From Chromatiales bacterium (GTDB taxonomy: Bacteria > Pseudomonadota > Gammaproteobacteria > UBA6429), in assembly GCA_027076405.1 (NCBI GenBank), contig JALTJN010000515.1, positions 124,001 to 188,000 of the forward strand: a DNA stretch of 64,000 bases, in the 5' to 3' direction. The translations under genes were made by a program, and so were the position numbers. The stretch's first letter is position 1. Each line of letters begins with the position of its first letter. Shown piece after piece: positions 34,988 to 44,140 of this stretch. The notes below the pieces were generated by a model that saw only the letters and a list, made by a program, of their open reading frames with translations, made no database searches and had not been told where the DNA came from.

Positions 34988-37246
34988 ATGAATAATAAAA
35001 ATGATAACTGGCGCATCAAATGGCTTAGTGCTCCTTTAATGAAATTATTTCGAAAAGTGACACCAACCATGTCACGAACTGAACAGGAAGCACTTGAAGC
35101 AGGTTCAGTCTGGTGGGATGGAGAGCTTTTCAGTGGTAAACCTCAGTGGAATAAACTTCTTTCGCTACCTAAACCAGTACTCAGTAAAGAAGAACAGGCC
35201 TTTATGGATGGCCCGGTCAACACGCTATGTAATATGCTCGATGACTGGCAAATTACTCAAGAAGATAAAAATCTCCCCGAAAACGTCTGGCAATATATTA
35301 AAGACAATGGCTTTTTTAGCATGATCATCCCCCGCAGTTATGGCGGAAAAGAATTTTCTGCTTATGCTCACTCTCAAGTTGTTATGAAAATATCAACTCG
35401 TAGCATCTCAACAGCAGTTACTGTGATGGTTCCAAACTCCTTAGGTCCCGGAAAATTATTACTTGAGTATGGTACTGAGGATCAAAAAAACTACTACCTC
35501 CCCCGCCTGGCCGCAGGTAAAGAAATCCCCTGCTTTGCTTTAACTAATCCACATGCCGGCAGTGATGCGGGTGCTATTCCTGATTTTGGAATCGTCTGTA
35601 AAGAAAAATTTGAGGGTAAAAAAGATGTTTTGGGCATACGCTTAAACTGGGATAAACGGTATATCACTTTAGGCCCTGTCGCTACTTTATTAGGTTTGGC
35701 CTTCAAGCTTTACGATCCTGACCATTTAATCGGTGATGAAGAAGAGCTTGGTATTACCTGCGCCCTTATCCCTACAGACACAAAAGGAGTCGAAATTGGT
35801 AATCGCCATTTCCCGTTAAACATGGTATTTATGAACGGCCCTAATTACGGTAAAGATGTCTTTATTCCTATGGACTGGATTATTGGTGGGCAGGAACAAG
35901 CCGGACAGGGCTGGCGAATGTTAATGGAATGTTTATCCGATGGTAGGGCTATTTCTTTACCCGCTTTAAGTACCGGAGCAGGAAAATTAGCAAGTTTATC
36001 TGTAGGTGCTTATTCCCGGGTAAGACAACAATTTAAAATGCCCATCGGTAAATTCGAAGGTGTTGAAGAAGCATTGGCTCGTATCGGTGGTTTAACCTAT
36101 GTTATGGATGCAGCACGTTCATTAACATTAGCGGCATTAGACAATGGTGAAAAACCCTCGGTTATTTCTGCTGTTGTAAAGTATCACTTAACCGAATCAA
36201 TGCGGAAAGTCGTTAATGATGCGATGGATGTTTTAGGTGGTTCTGGTATTTGTCTTGGACCAAAAAATATTATGGGGCGTGCATATCAGGCCATTCCTAT
36301 TAGTATTACCGTTGAAGGTGCAAACATTCTGACTCGCTCAATGATTATATTTGGACAAGGTGCCATTCGCAGCCATCCATACATATATAAGGAGCTGGAG
36401 TCTTTATCTGAACATGATGAAAATGAAGCATTGGAACAATTTGACCGCGCCTTATTTGGTCATATGCGGTTTTTTATTTCAAACACCCTGCAATGCTTCT
36501 TTAACGGTTTTACTCATGCATGGTTTATTCGAGCACCTTCACGAGCCAACAAAAAAGTAAAACGCTATTACAAACAGGCAACCAGAATGAGTGCGGCGTT
36601 TGCGCTGGTAACTGATATCTCATTAATGATTCTGGGTGGCTCGTTAAAACGTCGTGAAAAAATATCAGCACGACTAGGCGATATTTTAAGTCACCTCTAC
36701 TTACTCTCTGCTGTGTTAAAGCACTTTCAGGATCAAGGAGAAAATGAATCGGACCTTCCATTTGTGCATTGGGCTTGTCAATATAACTTACAACGTATTC
36801 AAACCGCATTTAACGGTTATTTACATAACTTCCCTAATCGTCCTATTGCCCTGCTCTTGCGCTGGATCATATTCCCATGGGGACGTTTATATGCACCACC
36901 GGGCGACAAATTAGGCCATGAAATTTCAAGTTTATTAATTAACCCTTCTGAAATGCGTAATCGTTTAACCGCTGGCGTATTTATTCCCGAAGATGATAAT
37001 GAAGCTGTTTCACAACTTGAAAGTGCTTTGCATAAAGTGGTTGATGCGGCCCATCTGGAAAAGAAAATCCGTCCGTTCCAAAAATCTTTTAAGCCTGAGT
37101 ATGCAGGTTATGAAACTATGGTTAAAGCCGCCTTGTCTGAAGGTATTATTGATAAGGATGAAGAGTCGCTCTTGCTTATGGCAAATGAGGCACGAACTAA
37201 AGTGATAGGGGTAGATGATTTTACTTTTGACTTTAAAAGAAAATAA
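34988..37246 (+). CDS. fadE: Acyl-CoA dehydrogenase FadE
   Basis: 752 aa, the length and type of the FadE family of gammaproteobacteria, with the acyl-CoA dehydrogenase core (GPGKLLLEYGTEDQKNYYLPRLAAGKEIPCFALTNPHAGSDAG; YRVMDAARSLT type helices; DVLGGSGICLGPKNIMGRAYQ) and the C-terminal ~280-residue region specific to FadE. It oxidises acyl-CoA to trans-2-enoyl-CoA with FAD, passing electrons to ETF. AAGG precedes ATG. First gene of the five-gene fad operon. Confidence 0.95.
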   Translation: MNNKNDNWRIKWLSAPLMKLFRKVTPTMSRTEQEALEAGSVWWDGELFSGKPQWNKLLSLPKPVLSKEEQAFMDGPVNTLCNMLDDWQITQEDKNLPENVWQYIKDNGFFSMIIPRSYGGKEFSAYAHSQVVMKISTRSISTAVTVMVPNSLGPGKLLLEYGTEDQKNYYLPRLAAGKEIPCFALTNPHAGSDAGAIPDFGIVCKEKFEGKKDVLGIRLNWDKRYITLGPVATLLGLAFKLYDPDHLIGDEEELGITCALIPTDTKGVEIGNRHFPLNMVFMNGPNYGKDVFIPMDWIIGGQEQAGQGWRMLMECLSDGRAISLPALSTGAGKLASLSVGAYSRVRQQFKMPIGKFEGVEEALARIGGLTYVMDAARSLTLAALDNGEKPSVISAVVKYHLTESMRKVVNDAMDVLGGSGICLGPKNIMGRAYQAIPISITVEGANILTRSMIIFGQGAIRSHPYIYKELESLSEHDENEALEQFDRALFGHMRFFISNTLQCFFNGFTHAWFIRAPSRANKKVKRYYKQATRMSAAFALVTDISLMILGGSLKRREKISARLGDILSHLYLLSAVLKHFQDQGENESDLPFVHWACQYNLQRIQTAFNGYLHNFPNRPIALLLRWIIFPWGRLYAPPGDKLGHEISSLLINPSEMRNRLTAGVFIPEDDNEAVSQLESALHKVVDAAHLEKKIRPFQKSFKPEYAGYETMVKAALSEGIIDKDEESLLLMANEARTKVIGVDDFTFDFKRK

Positions 37247-37322
37247 ATTTATTAGTCTGGCAATCGTAACCTCAAGCTAATAAATCAAACAAAATACAAT
37301 ATATAAATAATCAGGCGACATT

Positions 37323-38633
37323 ATGGATAACCCAGAACAAAAAATAAGCTTACCTAAACCCGTTTATATTGTTGATGGTAGTCGAACCCCTTTCTTGAAA
37401 GCGAAAGGTAAACCCGGAGATTTCGCGGCAGTCGATCTTGCTCTTGGCTGTTCACGCCCATTAATGGCGCGACAACCCTTCTCTGCTGAAGAGCTCGATG
37501 AAGTTATTGTGGGTTGTATGATGCCGGGACCAAATGAAGCAAATATAGCCAGAGTAATTGCATTAAGATTAGGTTGCGGAAAAAAAGTACCCGCATGGAC
37601 GGTTCAACGTAATTGTGCCTCAGGAATGCAAGCACTGGACTCGGCTGCCAAAGATATTTCATTAGGTCGAGCTAATCTGGTACTTGCCGGTGGTGTTGAA
37701 GCCATGAGTCATGCTCCGGTACTTTTTAATAATGATATGGTCACCTGGTTAGGCCGTTTAGCTATGTCTAAAAAACCAATGGATAAGCTGAAAACCTTCG
37801 CTGCATTACGCCCTAAATATTTTAAACCCATCATTGGTTTATTATGTGGTTTAACCGATCCGGTTGTCGGCTTATCAATGGGGCAAACGGCAGAAAATAT
37901 TGCCCATCGTTTTAAAATAGACCGATTAGCTATGGATACTTATGCGGTTCAAAGTCATCAACGATTAGCTGCTGCCCAGGAAGCTGGTTTTTTATCTGAA
38001 ATCGAAGCCCTGTATGATCAAAAAGGCCATGTTTACTTAAATGATGATGGCGTCAGAAACGACTCATCTGTTGAACGTCTGGCAAAATTACGCCCGGCAT
38101 TCGATCGTCAATTTGGTAATGTCACAGCAGGTAATAGTGCACAAATAACCGATGGTGCTGCAATGTTATTACTTGCCAGTGAAGAGGCGGTAAAAGAACT
38201 TAAGCTCCCTGTTATGGGTAAGTTAATGGATAGTCATTGGGCAGGATTGGAACCTGCTCAAATGGGACTTGGACCAGTTCATTCAATAACACCGATTCTC
38301 CAACGCAATGATTTATCACTCAAAGATATTGATTTCTGGGAAATAAATGAAGCTTTTGCCGCACAAGTCTTAAGCTGTTTAGCCGCATGGGAAGATGAAA
38401 AATATTGTAAAGAAGAACTGGGACTTGATGGTGTGCTCGGTAAGCTCGATCAAAATCTCCTCAATGTTGATGGTGGTGGTGTCAGTTTAGGTCATCCTGT
38501 TGGTGCTAGCGGGGCTAGAATTGTTCTTCATCTGCTAAGTGTTCTGGAACGTAACAAGGCAAAACGCGGTATTGCTAGTCTTTGTATTGGTGGTGGTCAA
38601 GGCGGAGCAATGTTAGTAGAACGTGGTAAATAA
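37323..38633 (+). CDS. fadI: Acetyl-CoA acetyltransferase (3-ketoacyl-CoA thiolase)
   Basis: 436 aa. The nucleophilic C98 is in RNCASGMQA, the histidine in GGGVSLGHPVGASG, and the proton-acceptor cysteine in SLCIGGGQGGAM. Family size fits the FadI group (about 436 aa) better than FadA (about 390 aa), and a bifunctional FadJ-like gene follows 27 bp downstream. It cleaves 3-ketoacyl-CoA to acetyl-CoA and a shortened acyl-CoA. The gene begins 76 bp after fadE. Confidence 0.9.
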   Translation: MDNPEQKISLPKPVYIVDGSRTPFLKAKGKPGDFAAVDLALGCSRPLMARQPFSAEELDEVIVGCMMPGPNEANIARVIALRLGCGKKVPAWTVQRNCASGMQALDSAAKDISLGRANLVLAGGVEAMSHAPVLFNNDMVTWLGRLAMSKKPMDKLKTFAALRPKYFKPIIGLLCGLTDPVVGLSMGQTAENIAHRFKIDRLAMDTYAVQSHQRLAAAQEAGFLSEIEALYDQKGHVYLNDDGVRNDSSVERLAKLRPAFDRQFGNVTAGNSAQITDGAAMLLLASEEAVKELKLPVMGKLMDSHWAGLEPAQMGLGPVHSITPILQRNDLSLKDIDFWEINEAFAAQVLSCLAAWEDEKYCKEELGLDGVLGKLDQNLLNVDGGGVSLGHPVGASGARIVLHLLSVLERNKAKRGIASLCIGGGQGGAMLVERGK

Positions 38634-38660
38634 AAAGAAGATTAACTTAGAGAATATATT

Positions 38661-40697
38661 ATGGCTAAAACAAAATATAAGAACTGGAAGGTCAACCACG
38701 ATGAAGATGGTATTGCATGGTTGCATTTAGATGTTCCTAAAAGAAGTGCAAATACATTAAGTGAGCTAGTGCTAAATGAGTTAGACAATATTATTACCGC
38801 ATTAACAGAAAAAATCCCCACCGGTGTTGTCATATTGTCAGATAAAGAAAGCGGATTTATTGCTGGCGCAGATATCAATGAATTTACCACCTTCGAATCA
38901 GAAGATGCAGCATTAGTAAATATACAACGTGCTCATACAATATTTAATAATATTGAAAAATTAAGTTGCCCTACTGTCGCCTTGATTCATGGGTTCTGTT
39001 TAGGTGGCGGTATGGAGCTTGCGCTAGCGTGTCGTTATCGCATTGCCGAAGAAGATTCTTCACGCTTAGGTTTACCGGAAGTGAAACTGGGGATTCACCC
39101 TGGTTTTGGTGGCACTGTTCGTAGCATCGAAACAATGGGCAGTTTTGCTGCCTTGGATATCATGCTAACTGGACGCAGCCTGAAGTCACGACCGGCAAAG
39201 AAAATGCGTTTAATTAATTATGCCGTACCAAAGCGTCATTTAATTACAGCCGCAAGAAAAACTATTCTCTCTCCACCAAAAATCAAGTCCCTGCCCTGGT
39301 GGGAAAAAGTAATTAATCATGGTCTGGTGCGACCCTTTATTGCAAAAATGATGGTTAAAAAAGTCGCCGCACGTGCAGCTCGTGCACACTACCCGGCTCC
39401 TTATGCCATTATTGATTTATGGCTAAAGCATTTAGGCAACCGATCCAAAATGCTTGATGAAGAAGCGAAATCAATTGCCCATTTATTATTGGGTAAAACA
39501 GCACAAAACTTAATTCGAGTCTTTAAACTTACCGATACTCTTAAGGGGCTGGCTAAAGATAAATCTGTCTCTATCAACCATATACATGTGATTGGTGGGG
39601 GTGTCATGGGTGGGGATATTGCTATCTGGTGCGCGCTTCAGGGCTATGATGTTACTTTACAAGATCATCGTCATGAAACATTAGCCGCCGTTATAAAGCG
39701 TGCTGTAAAGTTATATAAGAAAATCCTCAAACAAAAACGATTAGTGAATGCAGCTCTGGATCGGTTAACGCCAGATATTAATGGTAATGGTTTAGTAAAG
39801 GCAGATATTGTTATTGAAGCAATTTTTGAAGACGCTGAAGTCAAATGTAACTTATATAAAGATATTGAACCCAAGCTTAAGCGTACAGCTATTATTGCAA
39901 CGAACACATCAAGTATTCCGCTTGAGCAGTTAACCGGCGCATTAAAAAAACCGGATCGCCTTGTTGGTCTACATTTTTTCAATCCGGTTTCTAAAATGCC
40001 ACTGGTAGAAATTGTTATTGGAGAAAAAACCAGCAAGAAGGCACAACAGGTTGCAGCAGCACTAACCAAGAAAATAAAAAAACTACCTTTACCTGTAACA
40101 AGCACCCCTGGCTTTCTTGTTAACCGAATTTTAATGCCTTACCTGACGGAAGCGGTTACCTTATTTGAAGAAGGTGTACCTATTACAGTTATTGATAAAG
40201 TTGCGCTTGATTTTGGTATGCCAATGGGACCGATTGAGCTAGCTGATACAGTTGGTCTCGATATTTGTTTACATGTGGCAGAAAACTTAGCAGAATCAAT
40301 GCCAATTACGGTTTCGGAGCATTTACGTGATTTAGTCAATAAAAAAATACTGGGCAAAAAAACGGGACAAGGATTTTATCAGTTCAAAAAAGGAAAGTTG
40401 GTCAAGCCGGATACAAAAGCAGGCTATACCCCGCCCACAGATATTGAAGAACGTCTGGTACTGAGAATGATTAATGAAACCATGGCATGTTTACGTGAAC
40501 ATGTCGCCGAGTCAAAAGATTTAATCGATGCAGGCATTATCTTTGGTACCGGTTTTGCCCCTTTTCATGGCGGACCGTTGCAATATGTTAAAGAAAGAGG
40601 ACAGGATCAGGTATTAATGGCTTTGGAAAAGCTGGAAAAAACTCATGGCTCTCGTTTTAAACCGGACGAAGGCTGGAAAAATATTGTAATTGAGTAA
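38661..40697 (+). CDS. fadJ: Bifunctional enoyl-CoA hydratase / 3-hydroxyacyl-CoA dehydrogenase
   Basis: 678 aa. Residues 1-200 are a crotonase fold (FIAGADINEF, CLGGGMELALACRYRIAEEDSSRLGLPEVKLGIHPGFGGT), residues about 310-490 the NAD-binding domain (HVIGGGVMGGDIAIWCALQG; ATNTSSIPLEQL; GLHFFNPVSKMPLVEI), and the rest the HCDH C-terminal domains (TPGFLVNRILMPYLTEA; GPIELADTVGLD). The two catalytic glutamates of hydratase activity appear conserved. Slightly shorter than E. coli FadJ (714 aa). It forms with FadI the thiolase complex. 5 bp before the ligase gene. Confidence 0.93.
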   Translation: MAKTKYKNWKVNHDEDGIAWLHLDVPKRSANTLSELVLNELDNIITALTEKIPTGVVILSDKESGFIAGADINEFTTFESEDAALVNIQRAHTIFNNIEKLSCPTVALIHGFCLGGGMELALACRYRIAEEDSSRLGLPEVKLGIHPGFGGTVRSIETMGSFAALDIMLTGRSLKSRPAKKMRLINYAVPKRHLITAARKTILSPPKIKSLPWWEKVINHGLVRPFIAKMMVKKVAARAARAHYPAPYAIIDLWLKHLGNRSKMLDEEAKSIAHLLLGKTAQNLIRVFKLTDTLKGLAKDKSVSINHIHVIGGGVMGGDIAIWCALQGYDVTLQDHRHETLAAVIKRAVKLYKKILKQKRLVNAALDRLTPDINGNGLVKADIVIEAIFEDAEVKCNLYKDIEPKLKRTAIIATNTSSIPLEQLTGALKKPDRLVGLHFFNPVSKMPLVEIVIGEKTSKKAQQVAAALTKKIKKLPLPVTSTPGFLVNRILMPYLTEAVTLFEEGVPITVIDKVALDFGMPMGPIELADTVGLDICLHVAENLAESMPITVSEHLRDLVNKKILGKKTGQGFYQFKKGKLVKPDTKAGYTPPTDIEERLVLRMINETMACLREHVAESKDLIDAGIIFGTGFAPFHGGPLQYVKERGQDQVLMALEKLEKTHGSRFKPDEGWKNIVIE

Positions 40698-40702
40698 ACA
40701 AC

Positions 40703-42502
40703 ATGAATAATAAACAAGATTACATTACACCAATAACGGCAAAAAATTTATCCGATCTGTTTTATGAGCGTGTCAAGCGCTCTAAAGATGAAGTTGCATA
40801 TCGGTATTATGACCATAGCAATGAAGTCTGGAAAGATCTGACATGGCACGACATATCTAAAAAAGTTGAACGCTGGCATACTGCCTTTCGCCATGAAGGT
40901 TTGGTTAAAGGAGATCGCGTTGCAATAATGATGGGGAATTGTCCTGATTGGGTTATATTTGATCAGGCAGCATACAGTTTAGGACTTGTAGTTGTTCCCG
41001 TTTATACTAACGACAGAACTGAAAACATTCGCTATATACTTGAAAATGCAAATGTAAAAATATTCTTTATTGAAGACCCTTCTCACTGTAAAGCGTTATT
41101 AAATAATAATGAAAACGAACCAAAAGAATTAATTAAAATAGTCACAAATGCAGCAATAGATTCTTATAATAATTCTCGTTTATCTCTAGTCGATGACTGG
41201 TTACCTTCTTATACAGAAACAATGGATCGCATTGATGTCTTACCCGATGACCTTGCAACCATTGTTTATACCTCGGGCACGACAGGACGCCCAAAGGGCG
41301 TCATGTTAAGTCATAACAATATTTTTTCTAATGCTCACGCTGCTGCGATATTTGAACATTTTGATACTGAAGATGTATTTCTCTCTTTTTTGCCTCTGTC
41401 TCACATGTTTGAACGGACAGCAGGTTATTACATGCCAATGCTTATCGGTGCAAAAATAGCTTATGCGCGTTCAATAGAAAAGCTCGGGGAAGATTTGATT
41501 TCCATTGCACCAACAATACTTGTGACTGTACCGAGAATATTTGAACGTGTTTACAATAAAATTCATGACCAACTAGCAAATAAATCTATCATTGCACAGA
41601 GCTTATTTAAACTTGCAGTTAATATTGGCTGGTACCGGTTTTTATATCAGCAAAAACGACATAGCTGGCATCCAAAATTAATACTGTGGCCTATTCTTAA
41701 AAAATTAGTCGCCGGAAAAATACTTGCAAAACTTGGCGGTAATTTACAATTGGCTGTCTCTGGCGGAGCTGCACTTTCACCTGAAATAGCAAAAACATTT
41801 ATTGGTTTAGGTTTAACAATTTCACAAGGATATGGATTAACCGAAACAAGCCCTATCGTTTCTACCAACAAGTTAGATAACAACGATCCTTTCAGTGTCG
41901 GACAACCTCTGGGAAATATTGAAGTTAAATTAGGTGATAACGATGAATTATTGGTTAAAGGTCCATCTGTGATGATGGGCTACTGGGATAATAAAGTAGC
42001 AACCAAAGAAGTGATCGACAAAGACAACTGGTTCCATACTGGTGATAAAGCTAAAATAGAAAACAATCATATTTATATCACAGGCAGAATAAAAGAAATC
42101 ATTGTTTTATCAAATGGTGAAAAAGTGCCTCCATCAGATATTGAATTAGCTATTGGTACAGATCCCTTGTTTGAACAAATTATTGTCATGGGTGAAGCAA
42201 AGCCTTTTTTAACGGCCATTATTACCATAGAAGAAGCTAGCTGGAATGAGTTTGCTAAAAAAATGGCTGTGTCGCCAGATGAATCCTCTCTTAAACTTGA
42301 AAAAATTAAAACCATTTTACTGGAACGAATAAATAAACAACTGGCTGCTTTCCCCGGTTATGCGAAAATTATTCGTGCTCACTTTGTATTAACGCCGTGG
42401 GATATTGAAAGCGGACTTATTACCCCAACATTAAAACTAAAACGCTCGGAAATTTGTGACAAATATCACAATGAAATTAACGAGCTTTATCATGGTCACT
42501 AA
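40703..42502 (+). CDS. Long-chain acyl-CoA ligase (AMP-forming)
   Basis: 599 aa ANL-family enzyme with the AMP-binding signature YTSGTTGRPKGVMLSH, the A5 motif SQGYGLTETSPIV, and TGDKAKIENN with a downstream GRIKEIIVLSNGEKVPPSDIE. It is of the FadD15/long-chain type rather than E. coli FadD. It activates free fatty acid to acyl-CoA for the upstream enzymes. Overlaps the next gene's start by 11 bp. A perfect Crp-like half-site pair lies inside its last codons (listed separately). Confidence 0.92.
   Translation: MNNKQDYITPITAKNLSDLFYERVKRSKDEVAYRYYDHSNEVWKDLTWHDISKKVERWHTAFRHEGLVKGDRVAIMMGNCPDWVIFDQAAYSLGLVVVPVYTNDRTENIRYILENANVKIFFIEDPSHCKALLNNNENEPKELIKIVTNAAIDSYNNSRLSLVDDWLPSYTETMDRIDVLPDDLATIVYTSGTTGRPKGVMLSHNNIFSNAHAAAIFEHFDTEDVFLSFLPLSHMFERTAGYYMPMLIGAKIAYARSIEKLGEDLISIAPTILVTVPRIFERVYNKIHDQLANKSIIAQSLFKLAVNIGWYRFLYQQKRHSWHPKLILWPILKKLVAGKILAKLGGNLQLAVSGGAALSPEIAKTFIGLGLTISQGYGLTETSPIVSTNKLDNNDPFSVGQPLGNIEVKLGDNDELLVKGPSVMMGYWDNKVATKEVIDKDNWFHTGDKAKIENNHIYITGRIKEIIVLSNGEKVPPSDIELAIGTDPLFEQIIVMGEAKPFLTAIITIEEASWNEFAKKMAVSPDESSLKLEKIKTILLERINKQLAAFPGYAKIIRAHFVLTPWDIESGLITPTLKLKRSEICDKYHNEINELYHGH
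42455..42470. promoter_or_regulatory. Crp-like site inside the acyl-CoA ligase gene end
   Basis: TGTGA-CAAATA-TCACA, perfect to both Crp half-sites, lies 22 bases before the thioesterase ATG. It is within coding sequence, so it may be chance. No promoter boxes are evident around it. Confidence 0.3.
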
Positions 42503-42878
42503 TATTAACAAGCAACCGGAAATAAGAGTTTTACCGATGCCATCAGATACAAACGCATCAGGTGATATTTTTGGTGGCTGGTTAATGTCTCAGGTTGATA
42601 TCGCGGGAAGTATTGCTGCGCATCGCCAGGTAGGTAATCGTGTTGTTACTGTTGCTGTAAATGAATTTATTTTTATCAAACCTGTATTGGTAGGTGACTT
42701 AGTCAGTATTTACGCCGATGTTATACATATAGGGAATACCTCTATTCGCATTGGGCTCGATGTAATGGCCGAGAGCGAAAGAGGAAAATCTAAAGCAATA
42801 AAAGTAGCAGAAGCTATTCTCACCTATGTTTCTCTGGACGAGAATAAAAAACCAAAAGTGATAGAGAAAAAACAATAA
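42492..42878 (+). CDS. yciA: Acyl-CoA thioesterase (YciA-type hotdog)
   Basis: 128 aa from ATG at 42492, the only start that leaves the family N-terminus (NKQPEIRVLPMPSDTNASGDIFGGWLMSQVDIAGSIAA). The hotdog signature contains the catalytic Asp-like D in the NASGDIFGGW block, and FIKPVLVGDLVSIYADV is typical. It hydrolyses acyl-CoA to free acid and CoA, balancing CoA pools in beta-oxidation. The start overlaps the ligase stop, so the last gene of the fad operon. A hairpin follows before convergent tatD. Confidence 0.88.
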   Translation: MVTNINKQPEIRVLPMPSDTNASGDIFGGWLMSQVDIAGSIAAHRQVGNRVVTVAVNEFIFIKPVLVGDLVSIYADVIHIGNTSIRIGLDVMAESERGKSKAIKVAEAILTYVSLDENKKPKVIEKKQ

Positions 42879-42886
42879 TAACTGAC

Positions 42887-42919
42887 GAGCTGATAATTTT
42901 TGATTATCTAATTTAGCTC
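42887..42919. terminator. Possible hairpin between convergent yciA and tatD
   Basis: GATAAT (42892-42897) pairs with ATTATC (42903-42908), and the outer GAGCT (42887-42891) can pair with AGCTC (42915-42919) after a 6-base internal loop. Placed between convergent genes, with a weak T content. Tentative as a shared terminator. Confidence 0.35.
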
Positions 42920-43687
42920 ACCAAACAAATTAAAATAATTTTCAGTCGTTGCTTTGGCAACATCATCAACTGACATATCCCGTAATTCTGCAATTTTTTC
43001 TGCAACATGTACAACATATGCAGGCTGGTTACTTTTCCCTCTAAAGGGTACCGGTGCCAAATAGGGTGAATCTGTTTCTATCAGCATTTTATCTTGCGGG
43101 ACATTTTTTGCTACTTCATGTAAAGCTTTTGCATTTTTAAAAGTAACAATACCTGAAAAAGAAATGACAAAATTCAAGTCCAGTGCTTTTTGAGCGACTT
43201 CCCAGTCTTCTACAAAACAGTGCATGACACCACCGACTTCATCCGCCTTTTCTTCTTTTAAAATTCTTAAAGTATCTTCTGTTGCATCGCGCATATGAAT
43301 GATCAGAGGTTTCTTTGTTTCTCTTGAGGCTGTGATATGTCGACGTAGTCTATCGTGTTGCCAGCTCAAATCACCTTCACTACGAAAATAATCTAAGCCT
43401 GTTTCGCCAATAGCGACAATATTTTTATCATCAGCTAAGGCAATGAGCTCATCAGCACTCGGGTCATGACCTTCTGTTTCATTAGGATGTACGCCAACAG
43501 AGGCTGAGATAAAATCATATTTTTTAGCGGTACCAATAACCGCCTTAAAGTTTTCCATATTAATGGAGACGCATAACATATGACCGACACCAACATCCCT
43601 GGCATAGGTTAGTGCATTCGATAGGTTGTCATCATAAGAAGACAGATCTAAACGATCTAAGTGACAGTGAGAGTCTATTAAAAACAT
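42908..43687 (-). CDS. TatD family hydrolase (YcfH type)
   Basis: 259 aa metal-dependent hydrolase of the TatD family: DSHCHLDRLDL at the start, GVHPNETEGH, AIGETGLDYFRS, PLIIHMRDATEDTL, MHCFVEDWEVAQ and LIETDSPYLAPVPFRGK all match the family's metal-ligand blocks. E. coli YcfH lies in the same place after holB. Probable exonuclease or D-aminoacyl-type role; not certain. It is separated from pilZ by an intrinsic terminator. Confidence 0.92.
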   Translation of the reverse strand: MFLIDSHCHLDRLDLSSYDDNLSNALTYARDVGVGHMLCVSINMENFKAVIGTAKKYDFISASVGVHPNETEGHDPSADELIALADDKNIVAIGETGLDYFRSEGDLSWQHDRLRRHITASRETKKPLIIHMRDATEDTLRILKEEKADEVGGVMHCFVEDWEVAQKALDLNFVISFSGIVTFKNAKALHEVAKNVPQDKMLIETDSPYLAPVPFRGKSNQPAYVVHVAEKIAELRDMSVDDVAKATTENYFNLFGELN

Positions 43688-43709
43688 GATTTTTTTCTCT
43701 TCTGTTAAA

Positions 43710-43733
43710 CAAAAATCGGGCTAAAAAGCCCGA
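43710..43733 (-). terminator. Rho-independent terminator after pilZ (minus strand)
   Basis: TCGGGCT (43716-43722) and AGCCCGA (43727-43733) make a perfect 7-bp stem with an AAAA loop (TTTT on the transcript). In the minus direction five Ts follow (complement of 43711-43715). It separates the operon from tatD. Confidence 0.8.
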
Positions 43734-43757
43734 CTGATATTAGTGTGCTTTGTTGAG

Positions 43758-44108
43758 TTACATTGTATGTGTTTGTCTGTCCGATTTTAATGCACCGGCA
43801 AGATACGTTTCTATCTTAGTACGTGCTGCACCGCCATCCTGATCACTGAACTGAACACCAATGCCTGCTGCGCGGTTACCTTGTGCACCTTTAGGCGTAA
43901 CCCATATAATTTTACCGGCAACGGGAAGTTTTTCTGTTTCTTCCATTAATGTTAAAAGCATAAAAACTTCATCACCAAGTAAATAGCTTTTATTTGTTGG
44001 GATAAAAAGACCGCCATTTTTAACAAAAGGCATATAAGCGGCATAAAGTGCACTTTTGTCTTTAATAGTTAAAGATAAAATACCTTGCCGACCAACGGGT
44101 GCTACCAT
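43758..44108 (-). CDS. pilZ: PilZ domain protein of the type IV pilus type
   Basis: 116 aa from ATG at 44108, with AGGA 8 bases upstream; a TTG two codons earlier is less likely. Size, position between holB and tatD, and sequence (GRQGILSLTIKDKSALYAAYMPFVKNGGLFIPT; IIWVTPKGAQGNRAAGIGVQF) match the P. aeruginosa PilZ, which lacks the arginines needed for c-di-GMP and acts on pilus assembly with PilB/FimX. Here the RxxxR c-di-GMP motif is also absent. Supports a type IV pilus in this organism. Confidence 0.9.
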   Translation of the reverse strand: MVAPVGRQGILSLTIKDKSALYAAYMPFVKNGGLFIPTNKSYLLGDEVFMLLTLMEETEKLPVAGKIIWVTPKGAQGNRAAGIGVQFSDQDGGAARTKIETYLAGALKSDRQTHTM

Positions 44109-44140
44109 AATCAATATCCTGCGATTATTTAACTACGAAG

